Positions 17,131-26,611 of a stretch of DNA of 64,000 nucleotides are shown here, piece after piece. A program made the translations under genes and the position numbers. A model generated the notes under the pieces. That model did not search any database. It was not told the origin of the DNA and worked only from the letters and a program-made list of their open reading frames with translations. Positions within the stretch are counted from its first letter, which is position 1; every line of letters starts with the position of its first letter. This DNA is from Brucella pecoris (GTDB taxonomy: Bacteria > Pseudomonadota > Alphaproteobacteria > Rhizobiales > Rhizobiaceae): assembly GCF_006376675.1 (NCBI RefSeq), contig NZ_VEWK01000010.1:1-64000 (forward strand), given 5' to 3'.

Positions 17131-17158
17131 AAAAAGCCCGGCTGAGCCGGGTTTTTTT
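17131..17158. terminator. Bidirectional terminator after dut
   Basis: CCCGGC-TGA-GCCGGG lies between A-run and T-run, separating dut from the convergent TadG-like gene. Confidence 0.9.
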
Positions 17159-17168
17159 GTGCCGTTTA

Positions 17169-18911
17169 TTATTGCGTCAAAGCCGCACGCTGGCAAAGAA
17201 CGCCAGTGACCTGCACGTCAGCCTCACCCAGTTTGACACCGAGGAGATCGAGAATTCCGAAAAGAAGGTTGTCGATCAAAGGCGCTAGCGGGGTCAGCAA
17301 TACCCCGATCAACCCCACCAAATCTCCCAATGGTAGCTTTATAATGTCCAGTAGATTGAGATCTATATCTATATTCTTAAGAAGCGAACTCGAAAGAGAA
17401 GACACCAAATCATTTGAATAGGCGGTCTTAATCCTTTTATTCTGTATATCATTGTAATTGAATGGCAGAAGAGTAGTTTTCGCTCCTAAATTCACCTCTG
17501 CTTTTGCATCAAGACCTATAAGTTTACCGAAAGGAATTCCCAAAACATATGGCTGCACATCAGCTATACTTGTCTTTCTCACGGAGGGCTTCCGGTTCAG
17601 GTCATCAAAAAAACTTACGTCACCAAGATAGATACCAACGATACCGGGTTTGGCGGCGATGGTAACGTTTGCGCTCACTGGCCCCGATGGACAACTGATA
17701 CTCTTGAGCTCCCCCTCACCCGAAGCAATATCGACTGCTAACGGCAGATTGAGATTAAGAAGTTCAACGCCAAGTAATTTATTGCCCGATTGCCCCCCGA
17801 CGCTGATTCCAAGTTGCAATCGAATCTGAGCGGTACGAACAAAAGAGCCTGCTGCGCCAACTCGGAAAAAAGGAGTGTTCAGCGGCGGTTCTCCCACCAG
17901 CACCTCCAATGTAACACCCAGTAATCCCGGGACATTCAATCCTTTGTCGATCTTGACTTGATGCTTGCCTCCAATCATGACCGCTGCAGAAACAAGCTGC
18001 AGAACATTCGCGGTTATGTTGTATCCGGCTCCAGAGCCTATCGAGGCGTTAGCCAACGACCCAAGCCCCAGCAATTTTCCGACCGGCAGTTTCGTAGCCA
18101 GTGCAACGGCATCCTTGCCCAAAATACCGAGAGCAGCTTTCGCCGTTGGATTGTTCGTCACCACTTCGGCCAACACATTTGCCAGCATGCCGACTGAAAC
18201 ATCTGTGTTCAGCAATTGGTCATAAGTACCAGCCGTCAGCCCTACTTTGGGGGCAAGCTTATCCAGAAAACCGAGCAGGTTGATATCAGTTGCCGCGAGT
18301 GCATTGTAATCAACAAGCTTCAGATTGAGAGTGGTCCCCAACAGGCCACCGAGAAGTCCGTTCAACACACTCTGATCGGTATTCAGGCTCAACAGTCGCG
18401 AACCGATGGAAAACGCCGCCTCGGCCTTTGTCGCCGCCATGCCGGTAGCGCCGAGCGCCGGCCGATTGATGAATGCCTGACCGAAATAGAGATTGCCTGG
18501 ACGTGCCAGCCGGACACGAACCGCATCCGGGCTGGCGCCGCCCGCCACGAAACGGTTCTCGACAGCTCGGTTCTTGTCGGGAAAGTAATTGCCCTTCTCC
18601 ACCCATACACGGGTCTTGTTGTCCGTCTTTCCGTTGACGATTGATGGATCGTAAGCGCCTGTCATCAATACCGGATCGAGACCGTTCGCCCGCAATTGCC
18701 GCAGCACCGAATCATTGGCCTGCGAAAGGGAAGCCGCTCCGGCAACGGCAGCAAAATCAGCCATGCTCTGTAGCTGGCGCCGCTCCAAAAACAGCGAACT
18801 CGTGTCCACGCTGAAAGCTGCAATCGCCAGAAACAATGGAGAAACCAGCGCCGCCATCGTCGCCAGATTACCGCCCCGTGCATGCAGGAAACGCGATACC
18901 AAACCCCGCAT
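17169..18911 (-). CDS. TadG-like pilus/secretion protein
   Basis: A 580-residue protein whose N-terminus, GGNLATMAALVSPLFLAIAA, is the TadE/TadG-type anchor helix (residues about 14-38), followed by DTSSLFLERRQLQSMADFAA typical of TadG. The long remainder is periplasmic and rich in Leu/Gly/Asn without clear motifs. TadG proteins are minor pseudopilins of Tad/Flp machinery or stand-alone envelope proteins. It follows a TadE-like gene by 21 bp, but no other tad genes (ATPase, secretin, prepilin peptidase) are in the window. The assignment rests mainly on the N-terminus. Confidence 0.7.
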   Translation of the reverse strand: MRGLVSRFLHARGGNLATMAALVSPLFLAIAAFSVDTSSLFLERRQLQSMADFAAVAGAASLSQANDSVLRQLRANGLDPVLMTGAYDPSIVNGKTDNKTRVWVEKGNYFPDKNRAVENRFVAGGASPDAVRVRLARPGNLYFGQAFINRPALGATGMAATKAEAAFSIGSRLLSLNTDQSVLNGLLGGLLGTTLNLKLVDYNALAATDINLLGFLDKLAPKVGLTAGTYDQLLNTDVSVGMLANVLAEVVTNNPTAKAALGILGKDAVALATKLPVGKLLGLGSLANASIGSGAGYNITANVLQLVSAAVMIGGKHQVKIDKGLNVPGLLGVTLEVLVGEPPLNTPFFRVGAAGSFVRTAQIRLQLGISVGGQSGNKLLGVELLNLNLPLAVDIASGEGELKSISCPSGPVSANVTIAAKPGIVGIYLGDVSFFDDLNRKPSVRKTSIADVQPYVLGIPFGKLIGLDAKAEVNLGAKTTLLPFNYNDIQNKRIKTAYSNDLVSSLSSSLLKNIDIDLNLLDIIKLPLGDLVGLIGVLLTPLAPLIDNLLFGILDLLGVKLGEADVQVTGVLCQRAALTQ

Positions 18912-18932
18912 ATCTTATGCCCCCAGCCCCTG

Positions 18933-19430
18933 TCAGATTCCACCAAGTCTTATTGTCGATGCCCTTGTGATGGTCGTGTCCGGAAGCGGCGGGCCCGTCA
19001 TCAGGTTCCAGATCGGCAGGTTTTGCGCGTTGTAGCGGATCGTCACCGTGAACTGGTTCGGGTCCGACTGGGCATTGTCGACATTCACCTGCATCTTCAC
19101 CGGATCGATCAGTGAATATTTTGCCGCATTCTTCTGGATGTAGCTGGTCGCCAGCGTCTGTCGTTCCGAGGGATCGATACCCGCCAGCGCCGTCCTTGTC
19201 GCATCGGCGGCAAGCTGCTGCACGGCATTCGCCACACCCAGATAGAGACCGAAAGCGATCATGCCCATCAGGATCAGAAGAAAAACCGGCGCCAGTATTG
19301 CAAACTCGATCGCTGCAGTACCGTTTTTATTTCGCTTGAAAAATAACAATAAAGGTATTCTTCGAGACAGGCCGCAAGACTTGCTCTTTGAAGATAAAAC
19401 CCTTTTCCACTCCATAATAAGGTGTGCCAT
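18933..19430 (-). CDS. TadE-like pseudopilin
   Basis: A 165-residue protein. The TadE-type segment NKNGTAAIEFAILAPVFLLI has the conserved Glu in the GxxxxEFA prepilin-like motif, followed by a hydrophobic helix; the C-terminal part is extracytoplasmic. TadE proteins assist assembly of Flp-type pili. ATG 19430 is preferred because GGGAGGG precedes it by four bases; an upstream in-frame ATG at 19487 adds a poorly conserved leader. It pairs with the TadG-like gene downstream. Confidence 0.75.
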   Translation of the reverse strand: MAHLIMEWKRVLSSKSKSCGLSRRIPLLLFFKRNKNGTAAIEFAILAPVFLLILMGMIAFGLYLGVANAVQQLAADATRTALAGIDPSERQTLATSYIQKNAAKYSLIDPVKMQVNVDNAQSDPNQFTVTIRYNAQNLPIWNLMTGPPLPDTTITRASTIRLGGI

Positions 19431-19484
19431 TTGCCCTCCCGTCCAAGAGCATTGAAACCTTATTTCCATGTCAGTTCGAAACAA

Positions 19485-19499
19485 CATGCATCATGCATG
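19485..19499. promoter_or_regulatory. Perfect palindrome upstream of tadE-like gene
   Basis: CATGCAT-C-ATGCATG is a perfect 15-bp palindrome, 55 bp before the TadE-like start. It is a candidate operator; no regulator can be assigned. Confidence 0.4.
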
Positions 19500-19921
19500 C
19501 GCCGACCATCCGCTTTAGCGGGTAGATCACGTTTTTAATTCTTTCATCTACTTTCAGATTGTGGTTTCCCGACCTTATTTAATCAGGAGATAATTTAAGA
19601 ACACTTAATTACTGACATCAGTGTTTTTCATCGGCAATTTTCTAAAGAATAACTGCAAGTTGTACCGTGATGCCAACTTCGCTCACTTCATCGCTTGCTA
19701 TATGATGGGTTGTCGGTGACGACGGAGAAACCGCTAGCCTTTGTTGCATCGGCAATTGTTGCATGACAAATAATTAAGATGAAATCCTGAGCGGAGAAGC
19801 ATAGATATCCAGTTAGCAATTCATGGCTGACAAGTGCTGTCTCGCTTTGGTTGTATGCGGTAGAAAATTTTGCGGGACATATCGATGAATCTCCGAAATG
19901 GGGTTCTGAAAGCTTGAGGGT
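19500..19921. other. Long intergenic region between tadE-like gene and macA
   Basis: About 420 bp holding the divergent promoters of the Tad pair and the exporter operon. It is AT-rich near the middle and contains the 9-base direct repeat TTGTTGCAT twice near 19740-19765. I see no gene or RNA I can support. Confidence 0.45.
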
Positions 19922-19927
19922 TTGACG

Positions 19928-21175
19928 GTGCTTACAACTTCCGATTCTTCCAAAACCGGGCAGCGAACGGCACCTTCGCAAAAGCGCGTAGGCGGCAAGG
20001 CGCGCCGCTGGTGGCTCTGGCTTCCGGTAGCAGCAATCGTGGTCGGTGCTGGCTGGTATTTTTACGGCTCGGGTGAAGCGGGCGGCCAGAAGACGAGTTA
20101 TCTCGCCGAAACCGTCATGCGCGGCGATATTGAAAACGCCATCACAGCCGTCGGGACGCTCAGTGCACTGCGCAGCATCAATGTCGGCGCGCAGGTCTCC
20201 GGCCAGCTCAAGAGTGTGAAGGTCGAAGTGGGCGATCAAGTCAAGCAGGGCCAGCTTATCGCCGAAATCGACCCTTCGCCTTTCGAGAAGAAGGTGGAAA
20301 TATCAAGCGCCCAGCTCGATAATCTCAAGGCGCAGCTTTTGAGCAAAGACGCCCAACTGACGCTGAAGAAGGCCAATGCGGCGCGCCAACGCTCGCTGCT
20401 TGCCACGCGCGGCGTATCGCAATCAACAGTCGATCAGGCCGATGCCGATCTTGCCATGGCCGATGCCGACGTCAAGGCACTTGGTGCGCAGATCCGCCAG
20501 CAGGAAGCCCAGCTCGCCAGCGACAAGGTCGATCTTGGCTACACCAAGATTTACAGCCCCATGGAAGGCACGGTCGTCGACCAGGCCGCCAAGGAAGGCG
20601 AAACGCTGAATGCGGTACAGAGCGCACCGACCATCGTTACCGTGGCCGACCTCAAGGTCATGACGGTGGAAGCACAGGTTTCGGAGGCTGACATCGGCAG
20701 GCTGAAGCCCGGTATGCCGGTCTATTTCACCCTGCTCGGCCAGCCGGAAAAGCGTTTTAGCGGCACGTTGCGTCAGATCAAGCCGACGCCTGCGACCGAG
20801 AACAATGTCGTGCTCTATTATGCGCTGTTCGACGTCCCCAATCCGACCGGCGAACTGATGATCAATATGAGCACACAGGTCTATTTCATTCTCGATGAGG
20901 CGAAGGACGCGTTGCTCGTTCCCACTTCGGCGCTGAATTACAAGCGCGAGGGACCCCAGAGCCAGAAAGGCAAGCCGCAGATTTCGGTCAAGGTCGTGAG
21001 CGATAACGGCTCGATCACCGAACGTCAGGTTCAGATAGGCGTGCGCAATCGCGTGCAAACCGAGATCAAGAGCGGTCTTGAGGAAGGTGACAAGGTCGTT
21101 GTTACCAGTGCTTCCAGCGGTGCCGAAGCCGCCGCAGGACAGCGCGGTCGCAGACCCGGAATGCGACTGTTCTGA
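19928..21175 (+). CDS. macA: MacA-like periplasmic adaptor of an ABC exporter
   Basis: A 415-residue membrane-fusion protein. One N-terminal helix (WWLWLPVAAIVVGAGWYFYG) is followed by a lipoyl/barrel-sandwich half-motif (INVGAQVSGQLKSVKVEVGD), a long alpha-hairpin coiled coil (about residues 110-210) and beta-barrel domains. MacA links the MacB ABC transporter to an outer membrane channel and exports macrolides, peptides or lipids. The GTG start at 19928 has GAGGG seven bases upstream; a TTG at 19922 is also possible. The stop overlaps the macB ATG. No TolC gene is nearby. Confidence 0.88.
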   Translation: MLTTSDSSKTGQRTAPSQKRVGGKARRWWLWLPVAAIVVGAGWYFYGSGEAGGQKTSYLAETVMRGDIENAITAVGTLSALRSINVGAQVSGQLKSVKVEVGDQVKQGQLIAEIDPSPFEKKVEISSAQLDNLKAQLLSKDAQLTLKKANAARQRSLLATRGVSQSTVDQADADLAMADADVKALGAQIRQQEAQLASDKVDLGYTKIYSPMEGTVVDQAAKEGETLNAVQSAPTIVTVADLKVMTVEAQVSEADIGRLKPGMPVYFTLLGQPEKRFSGTLRQIKPTPATENNVVLYYALFDVPNPTGELMINMSTQVYFILDEAKDALLVPTSALNYKREGPQSQKGKPQISVKVVSDNGSITERQVQIGVRNRVQTEIKSGLEEGDKVVVTSASSGAEAAAGQRGRRPGMRLF

Positions 21176-23130
21176 TGAGCCATCCCATGCCCGACACGCC
21201 GCTCATCAGACTGGATCATATCCGCAAGACCTATCACAATGGCGACCTTGCCGTTGAGGTACTGCATGGCATCACGCTCGATATTCAGGCTGGCGAATTC
21301 GTCGCGATCATGGGTGCGTCCGGTTCCGGCAAATCGACACTGATGAACATTCTGGGCTGTCTCGACAGCCCGAGCGGAGGGCAATATCTGCTCGACGGCG
21401 AGGACGTATCAACACTGGACGCCGACGCACTGGCAACATTGCGCCGCCGCACGTTCGGCTTCGTCTTCCAGAGCTACAACCTCATTTCGACCTCAACGGC
21501 ACAGGAAAACGTCGAGGTTCCAGCGATCTATGCGGGCCTGCCCGCATCGGAGCGCCATGCGCGTGCTGCCGAACTGCTCAACTCGCTGAAGCTCGGCGAC
21601 CGCCTCGACCATCGCCCGAACCAGCTTTCCGGCGGCCAGCAGCAGCGCGTTTCCATCGCCCGTGCGCTCATGAATGGCGGGCGCATCATCCTCGCAGACG
21701 AGCCGACCGGCGCACTCGATAGCCAGAGCGGCGAGGACGTGATGGAGCTGCTGCGCTCCATGCACCAGCAGGGGCACACGGTCATCGTCATCACGCATGC
21801 TCGCGAAGTGGCCGAACGTGCGGACAGACTGATCGAAATCCGCGACGGCCAGATACTCTCCGATACAGTCAAGCGTGCCATTCCCGATACGCAGGCCCCT
21901 TTCCGGCTGCAGAAGAGCCTTGAAGGCAATTCAGCCCGCATTGCCGATGTTTCGGAAGCGGTGAAGATGGCGATGCGCGCCTTGCGGGCCAATATCTTCC
22001 GGACGATCCTGACCCTGCTCGGCATCATCATCGGCGTCAGTTCCGTGGTGACGATGCTCGCCATCGGCACCGGCGCGCAGAACTCCATTCTCGATCGCAT
22101 CAATGCGATGGGCACCGATCTCATTCTGGTGCGCCCGTCCATGGCAGGTTTTCGCGGGACTGGCCAGATAGCGACGTTGATCCCCGAAGACGCCAACGCC
22201 ATACTGGAATTGCCGAATATCAGAACTGCCGTACCGGAGGTTACCGGCACGGTGACGCTGCGCCGTGGCAATGTCGATTATCAGTCGCAGGCAAACGGCA
22301 CTGTTCCCGCCTTTTCCGAAGCCAAATCGTGGAACGTGGCGACAGGCGATTTCATCAGCCAGAGCGATCTGGATAATTATGCGCCCGTCGCAGTGCTGGG
22401 CAAAACGGTCGTCAACACGCTGTTTCCCGAAGGCAGCAACCCGATCGGCCAGTATATCCTGATCCAAAAGATCCCGTTTCAGGTGATCGGAACCCTGGAG
22501 CCGAAGGGCGCCGGTTTCGGTGGTTCGGATCAGGACGATGTGGTGATCGTGCCGCTCTCGACCGGCAATCTGCGGCTGTTCGGCCAGAAATATGTGCGCA
22601 CCATCACCGTGCAGGTGAAGGATTCCGACCTCATCAACACGACGCAGGAACAGATTCAGGACCTGCTTGACCAGCGCCACAAGAAGCGCGACACGATGAT
22701 AACCAATATGTCCTCCATCCGCGAAGACGCAACGGCCATGGGCAATACGATGACGCTGTTTCTGGGGTCCGTCGCTGCAATCTCGCTTCTGGTCGGCGGC
22801 ATCGGCGTCATGAACATCATGCTGGTGAGCGTGACCGAGCGCACCCGTGAGATCGGTGTGCGGATGGCGACCGGTGCACGGCGGCGCGATATCCTGCTGC
22901 AATTCATCACCGAAGCACTCACTGTCTCCGCCATCGGCGGTGCATTTGGCGTCGTGATCGGGCTGGGCGCTGCCGCCGTCGCTGGCTGGGCCGGTCTTTC
23001 GGTCGGCTACAGCGTCGGGCCTGTCCTGCTGGCTTTCGCCTGCGCTTTCGCCACCGGCCTGATCTTCGGCTTCCTGCCAGCGCGCAAGGCTTCCCGCCTG
23101 CTGCCCGCTGTGGCACTGTCGTCGGAATAG
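21175..23130 (+). CDS. macB: MacB-like ABC transporter, ATPase and permease
   Basis: A 651-residue fusion. The ABC ATPase (residues about 8-230) has Walker A GASGSGKSTL, signature LSGGQQQRVSIARAL and Walker B IILADEPTGALD. A linker leads to a MacB-type permease with four helices, a large periplasmic domain between the first two and FtsX-like C-terminal helices (IGVMNIMLVSVTERTREIG). It works as a dimer pulling substrate from the periplasm into an outer membrane channel. TGATG overlap with macA shows coupled translation. Substrate unknown. Confidence 0.93.
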   Translation: MSHPMPDTPLIRLDHIRKTYHNGDLAVEVLHGITLDIQAGEFVAIMGASGSGKSTLMNILGCLDSPSGGQYLLDGEDVSTLDADALATLRRRTFGFVFQSYNLISTSTAQENVEVPAIYAGLPASERHARAAELLNSLKLGDRLDHRPNQLSGGQQQRVSIARALMNGGRIILADEPTGALDSQSGEDVMELLRSMHQQGHTVIVITHAREVAERADRLIEIRDGQILSDTVKRAIPDTQAPFRLQKSLEGNSARIADVSEAVKMAMRALRANIFRTILTLLGIIIGVSSVVTMLAIGTGAQNSILDRINAMGTDLILVRPSMAGFRGTGQIATLIPEDANAILELPNIRTAVPEVTGTVTLRRGNVDYQSQANGTVPAFSEAKSWNVATGDFISQSDLDNYAPVAVLGKTVVNTLFPEGSNPIGQYILIQKIPFQVIGTLEPKGAGFGGSDQDDVVIVPLSTGNLRLFGQKYVRTITVQVKDSDLINTTQEQIQDLLDQRHKKRDTMITNMSSIREDATAMGNTMTLFLGSVAAISLLVGGIGVMNIMLVSVTERTREIGVRMATGARRRDILLQFITEALTVSAIGGAFGVVIGLGAAAVAGWAGLSVGYSVGPVLLAFACAFATGLIFGFLPARKASRLLPAVALSSE

Positions 23131-23158
23131 CCAATACAAACCGGAAGGCAGTGCGGCG

Positions 23159-23935
23159 ATGATTCTCCTGAAGCGAGGCCTGTCCGTCACAGCCATAGCG
23201 ATTGCTGCGATAGCTGCGCTGACGCAGCCGGGCCGCACGGAGACCTGCAACCGCCAAGCCTTTGAAAATACAAATTACATCATCTGCGATGCAAAGGCGG
23301 ATAGTACAGGCTTGCATCTGTTCTGGAAAAATGGCGACGACGAGCCCTATCGCAATTTTTCAAAAGTAGCTGACGCTGCCGCGAGCCGCGGCGAGACACT
23401 GGTTTTCGCGCTCAATGCAGGAATGTATCAGCCTGATTTTTCGCCGATGGGCCTCTATATCGAAGATGGCCGTGAGCTTCGCCCGGCAAGCAAGACGACG
23501 CCTGCTCATGGCTCCGGCCCCGTGCCGAACTTCTACAAAAAGCCGAACGGTATCTTCTATCTCGGCGACAAGGGCGCGGAAATCCTGCCGACGGATCGTT
23601 TCCTGAAACAAAAGATCAAACCTCGGCTGGCGACCCAATCCGGACCGATGCTGGTTATCCGCGACAGGATCAATCCGATTTTCATCATCGGTTCCACCGA
23701 CAAGACGCGGCGCAGCGGTGTCGGCGTTTGCAGTGGCGGCGCGATCCGATTCGCAGTCAGCGAGGATGCCGTCAATTTCCACGACTTCGCAAAATTGTTT
23801 CGCAACCATCTCAAATGTCCGAATGCCCTGTTTCTGGATGGCGGCGGCGGCGCTGGCATCTATGTTCCCGCGCTGGAGCGAAATGACATATCCTGGCACG
23901 GTGGTTATGGCCCGATCTTCGGGCTTGTGGAGTGA
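23159..23935 (+). CDS. Phosphodiester glycosidase-family secreted protein (DUF2233)
   Basis: A 258-residue protein with an N-terminal signal-like helix (GLSVTAIAIAAIAALTQP) and the NAGPA/DUF2233 features FALNAGMYQPDFSPMGLYI, LATQSGPMLVIRD and the terminal CPNALFLDGGGGAGIY. Relatives remove phosphodiester-linked sugars; the bacterial substrate is not known. It begins 28 bp after macB with no terminator between, so it may be part of the exporter operon and act on an exported envelope molecule. Confidence 0.82.
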   Translation: MILLKRGLSVTAIAIAAIAALTQPGRTETCNRQAFENTNYIICDAKADSTGLHLFWKNGDDEPYRNFSKVADAAASRGETLVFALNAGMYQPDFSPMGLYIEDGRELRPASKTTPAHGSGPVPNFYKKPNGIFYLGDKGAEILPTDRFLKQKIKPRLATQSGPMLVIRDRINPIFIIGSTDKTRRSGVGVCSGGAIRFAVSEDAVNFHDFAKLFRNHLKCPNALFLDGGGGAGIYVPALERNDISWHGGYGPIFGLVE

Positions 23936-24010
23936 TATTGAACCGGCGGAAACAGTAAGGCCGGCCTGATGTTCCAGACCGACCCTCGAAATCGTGTTTG
24001 CTGTACCGGC

Positions 24011-24979
24011 TTACTTGAAGAGCAACGGCAGGGTGATTGGCATACGCGCCTTGGCAATTGCTGCTGGCGGTGCGGGCACAGGCGAAGCCCGACGCGCGGC
24101 TTCCAGTGCAAGCTGGTCGACCTCTGGATTGCCGGATGAACCTGCCAACTTGACCGAAAGCACATTGCCGGAAGGATCAATCACGAAGTTGATGACCACG
24201 CGTCCTTTCGCATTGCGTGCCTTACGCTGCATGAAACGCGTGTTACGGGCCATATGAGAATTCATTTTCGCCTGCCATTTGTTGGAGGCGACACCTGCCG
24301 ACGCCGAATTCTCGCCCCGGCGATTCGCAGCAGCCTTCTCACCCGCGTCCACGTCCATGCGCGGTGCAGCGGCTTGACGGGTTTCGGGCGCCTTTTCAGC
24401 CTTCTTGGGCTTGGGCTTCTCGACCTTCGGTTTTTCCGGCTTCGGCTTTTCAACCTTTTTCGGTTCTGGCTTCGGCTCCGGCTTGGGTTCAGGCTTTACT
24501 TCCGGCTTTTCGACCGGCAGCGGAACGGCAACCTCGGGCTTTTCAGCCTCGATGACATCCGGAACGACTTCTTCAGGCTCCTGAACGGCTTGTGGTTCCG
24601 GCTCAGGCTCGGGCGGTGTCACCTCTTCCGGTTCCGGCGGTGTCGGCTCTTCCTGCTGCGGTTCAGGCTGCGGGGTCGGTTCCGGCTCTACCTGTTCCTG
24701 CGGTGCTTCAGCCGTTTCAGGCTGGGCTTCTTCCGCAACCTGTTCTTCCATCGGCGCTTCCGGCTCCGGCGCAAGCTCCACCACCATCGCGGCAACCTGC
24801 GAGCCATCGGGCTGGTCTTCTTCCTGTGCCATGTGAATGGCGTAGGCACCTGCGGCGTGCACTGTCAGAACAAGAATGCCCGCACCCAACCAGCGCCCTG
24901 CATCATGCCAGAAGGAATGATGCGGGGTATCGGCCGAAGCCACCTTTACAGGAGGATGGTCGGGCGGAAGTGCATTCAT
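24011..24979 (-). CDS. tonB: Energy transducer TonB
   Basis: A 322-residue protein: N-terminal anchor helix (about residues 29-48), long Pro/Glu/Lys-rich periplasmic spacer (about 65-200, EPKPEPKPEPKK repeats), and C-terminal TonB domain with GRVVINFVIDPSGNVLSVKL and ALEAARRASPVPAPP. It carries proton-motive energy from ExbBD to outer membrane receptors for iron complexes, heme and vitamin B12. The ATG overlaps the exbD stop by four bases. Size and spacer are typical. Confidence 0.93.
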   Translation of the reverse strand: MNALPPDHPPVKVASADTPHHSFWHDAGRWLGAGILVLTVHAAGAYAIHMAQEEDQPDGSQVAAMVVELAPEPEAPMEEQVAEEAQPETAEAPQEQVEPEPTPQPEPQQEEPTPPEPEEVTPPEPEPEPQAVQEPEEVVPDVIEAEKPEVAVPLPVEKPEVKPEPKPEPKPEPKKVEKPKPEKPKVEKPKPKKAEKAPETRQAAAPRMDVDAGEKAAANRRGENSASAGVASNKWQAKMNSHMARNTRFMQRKARNAKGRVVINFVIDPSGNVLSVKLAGSSGNPEVDQLALEAARRASPVPAPPAAIAKARMPITLPLLFK

Positions 24980-25485
24980 TGCGCGGCTCCCTGCGCAGCA
25001 GGCGTTTGCGAGGCGGGTGCCGGTTGCCCTGGCGCATCGGCGGGCGCGGTTCCGGTCTGGTCCGCGCCAACGGTTTCGAGACCAACCAGCGCGATCTTCA
25101 GATAACCGGCTTCACGCAGAAGATTCATCACGCGCATCAATTCGCCATAGCCGACATTCTTGTCGGCGCGCAGGAAGATGCGGGCTTCCTTGTTCTTCTC
25201 GGACAGGCCGTCGAGCGCCACACCAAGGCGCTCGCGGGCAACAGTGTCGTTGCCGACACTGATGCTGAGATCGTCTTTCAGCGTCACATAAAGCGGCTTG
25301 TCGGGACGCGGCGCGGGTGCTGCCGTCGAGGCAGGCAGATCCACCTTTACATCCACAGTGGCCAGCGGTGCTGCCACCATGAAAATGATGAGCAGAACCA
25401 GCATGACGTCGATGAAGGGCGTTACATTGATCTCGTGGTTCAGCTCGAGATCATCACCGCCGCCTTCGCGAACTTTACCAGCCAT
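24976..25485 (-). CDS. exbD: Biopolymer transport protein ExbD
   Basis: A 169-residue protein with one N-terminal helix containing the essential Asp (INVTPFIDVMLVLLIIFMVA) and a periplasmic domain ending in a Pro/Ala-rich tail. With ExbB it forms the proton-driven motor for TonB. It lies between exbB (five bases upstream) and tonB (overlapping), a single operon. TolR at 62148 is its paralogue. Confidence 0.94.
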   Translation of the reverse strand: MAGKVREGGGDDLELNHEINVTPFIDVMLVLLIIFMVAAPLATVDVKVDLPASTAAPAPRPDKPLYVTLKDDLSISVGNDTVARERLGVALDGLSEKNKEARIFLRADKNVGYGELMRVMNLLREAGYLKIALVGLETVGADQTGTAPADAPGQPAPASQTPAAQGAAQ

Positions 25486-25490
25486 CGTAC

Positions 25491-26495
25491 CTACTCCGCT
25501 GCGTGCAGCGTGCCTTCACGCACACCTGCCGTCCTGAAATCGAGGTCGCGGCTGACAAGACGCTCGACCCCTGCCGACGCATCGGCCAGCAACGACCGGT
25601 AGCCGGTGATGGAACGGGCGAACACGTTATAGATAACCACGGCAGGGATAGCGGCAACGAGACCAATGGCCGTCGCAAGCAGCGCTTCGGCAATACCCGG
25701 CGCCACGACAGCGAGGTTCGTCGTCTGCGCCTGGCTGATATTGATGAACGAATTCATGATGCCCCAGACAGTGCCGAACAGACCGACGAAAGGCGCAATC
25801 GAACCGACGGTCGCAAGAATGCCAGTGCCCTTGGAAAGACGGCGCCCGGCCTTGGCTTCGATGCGTGACAGCCGTGAAGAAACGCGTTCCTTGAGACCGT
25901 CGCCACCGGCACGTGCCAGTGCAGGCCCCGAAAGGCGAACCTCATCTTCCGCAGCGCGAACCAGGATCGCCCCCGGTCCCTTGGCGTCTTCCAGCGAACG
26001 GACGGCTTCGGCAAGCGTTGCCGAATGGCCGATAACCTTCAATGCCTTGGTGGCCCGGCGGCGCGCACCGGCCAGCTCAAGCGATTTGGCAACCCAGATC
26101 GTCCATGTGGCCAGCGAAGCGAACGCCAGACCGATCATCACGGCCTTCACGACCCAGTCGGCAGCCATGAACATGCCCCATGGCGACAGATCGTGCGGGA
26201 GGATCAGACCGCTCTCACTTCCGACAGGTACGGCAGCGGGAGCGATGGTCTGCGACTGGATCAATTCAGGCGAAGGTGCAGAAGCCGGGGCGGTCGCTGC
26301 CGGAGCTCCCGGTTCGTTCGCAGGCGCTGTATTGGCTGGAGCCGGGCTGGACGGCGCTTCCACAGCGGGGGTCGCCGGAGCATTCGTCGAAGGGGATGCA
26401 TCCGGAGCCACATTCTGGGCCAATGCAGAAGCCGCACCCAGCAAGCCGATGCCCATCGCCGCAGCCATGAAGCCTTTTCGCCAGAAACCAGTCAT
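25491..26495 (-). CDS. exbB: Biopolymer transport protein ExbB
   Basis: A 334-residue protein, longer than the E. coli form because of an N-terminal signal-like helix (MAAAMGIGLLGAASALAQ) and a Pro/Ala-rich periplasmic stretch to about residue 100, as is usual in alphaproteobacteria. The MotA/TolQ/ExbB core has three helices and the motif IAPFVGLFGTVWGIMNSF. ATG 26495 has AAGGCGAT upstream; an ATG at 26531 is less likely. First gene of exbB-exbD-tonB. Confidence 0.93.
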   Translation of the reverse strand: MTGFWRKGFMAAAMGIGLLGAASALAQNVAPDASPSTNAPATPAVEAPSSPAPANTAPANEPGAPAATAPASAPSPELIQSQTIAPAAVPVGSESGLILPHDLSPWGMFMAADWVVKAVMIGLAFASLATWTIWVAKSLELAGARRRATKALKVIGHSATLAEAVRSLEDAKGPGAILVRAAEDEVRLSGPALARAGGDGLKERVSSRLSRIEAKAGRRLSKGTGILATVGSIAPFVGLFGTVWGIMNSFINISQAQTTNLAVVAPGIAEALLATAIGLVAAIPAVVIYNVFARSITGYRSLLADASAGVERLVSRDLDFRTAGVREGTLHAAE

Positions 26496-26597
26496 TTTGA
26501 TCGCCTTTTGATTGTTCAAATCCGCGCGCACATGACTAAACCCTCATGCAGGCCGTCGCACCGCTTGTTGGGCCTCTTCTTAACTCCCAATAATATG

Positions 26598-26611
26598 ATG
26601 ACGCAAGTCAT
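26598..26611. promoter_or_regulatory. Dyad upstream of exbB
   Basis: ATGAC-GCAA-GTCAT is a perfect inverted repeat 103 bp before exbB. With the preceding bases it also reads TGA-N9-TCA, the loose form of rhizobial iron-responsive operators (RirA). Iron control of exbBD-tonB is common, but this site is short and the assignment is weak. Confidence 0.35.
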
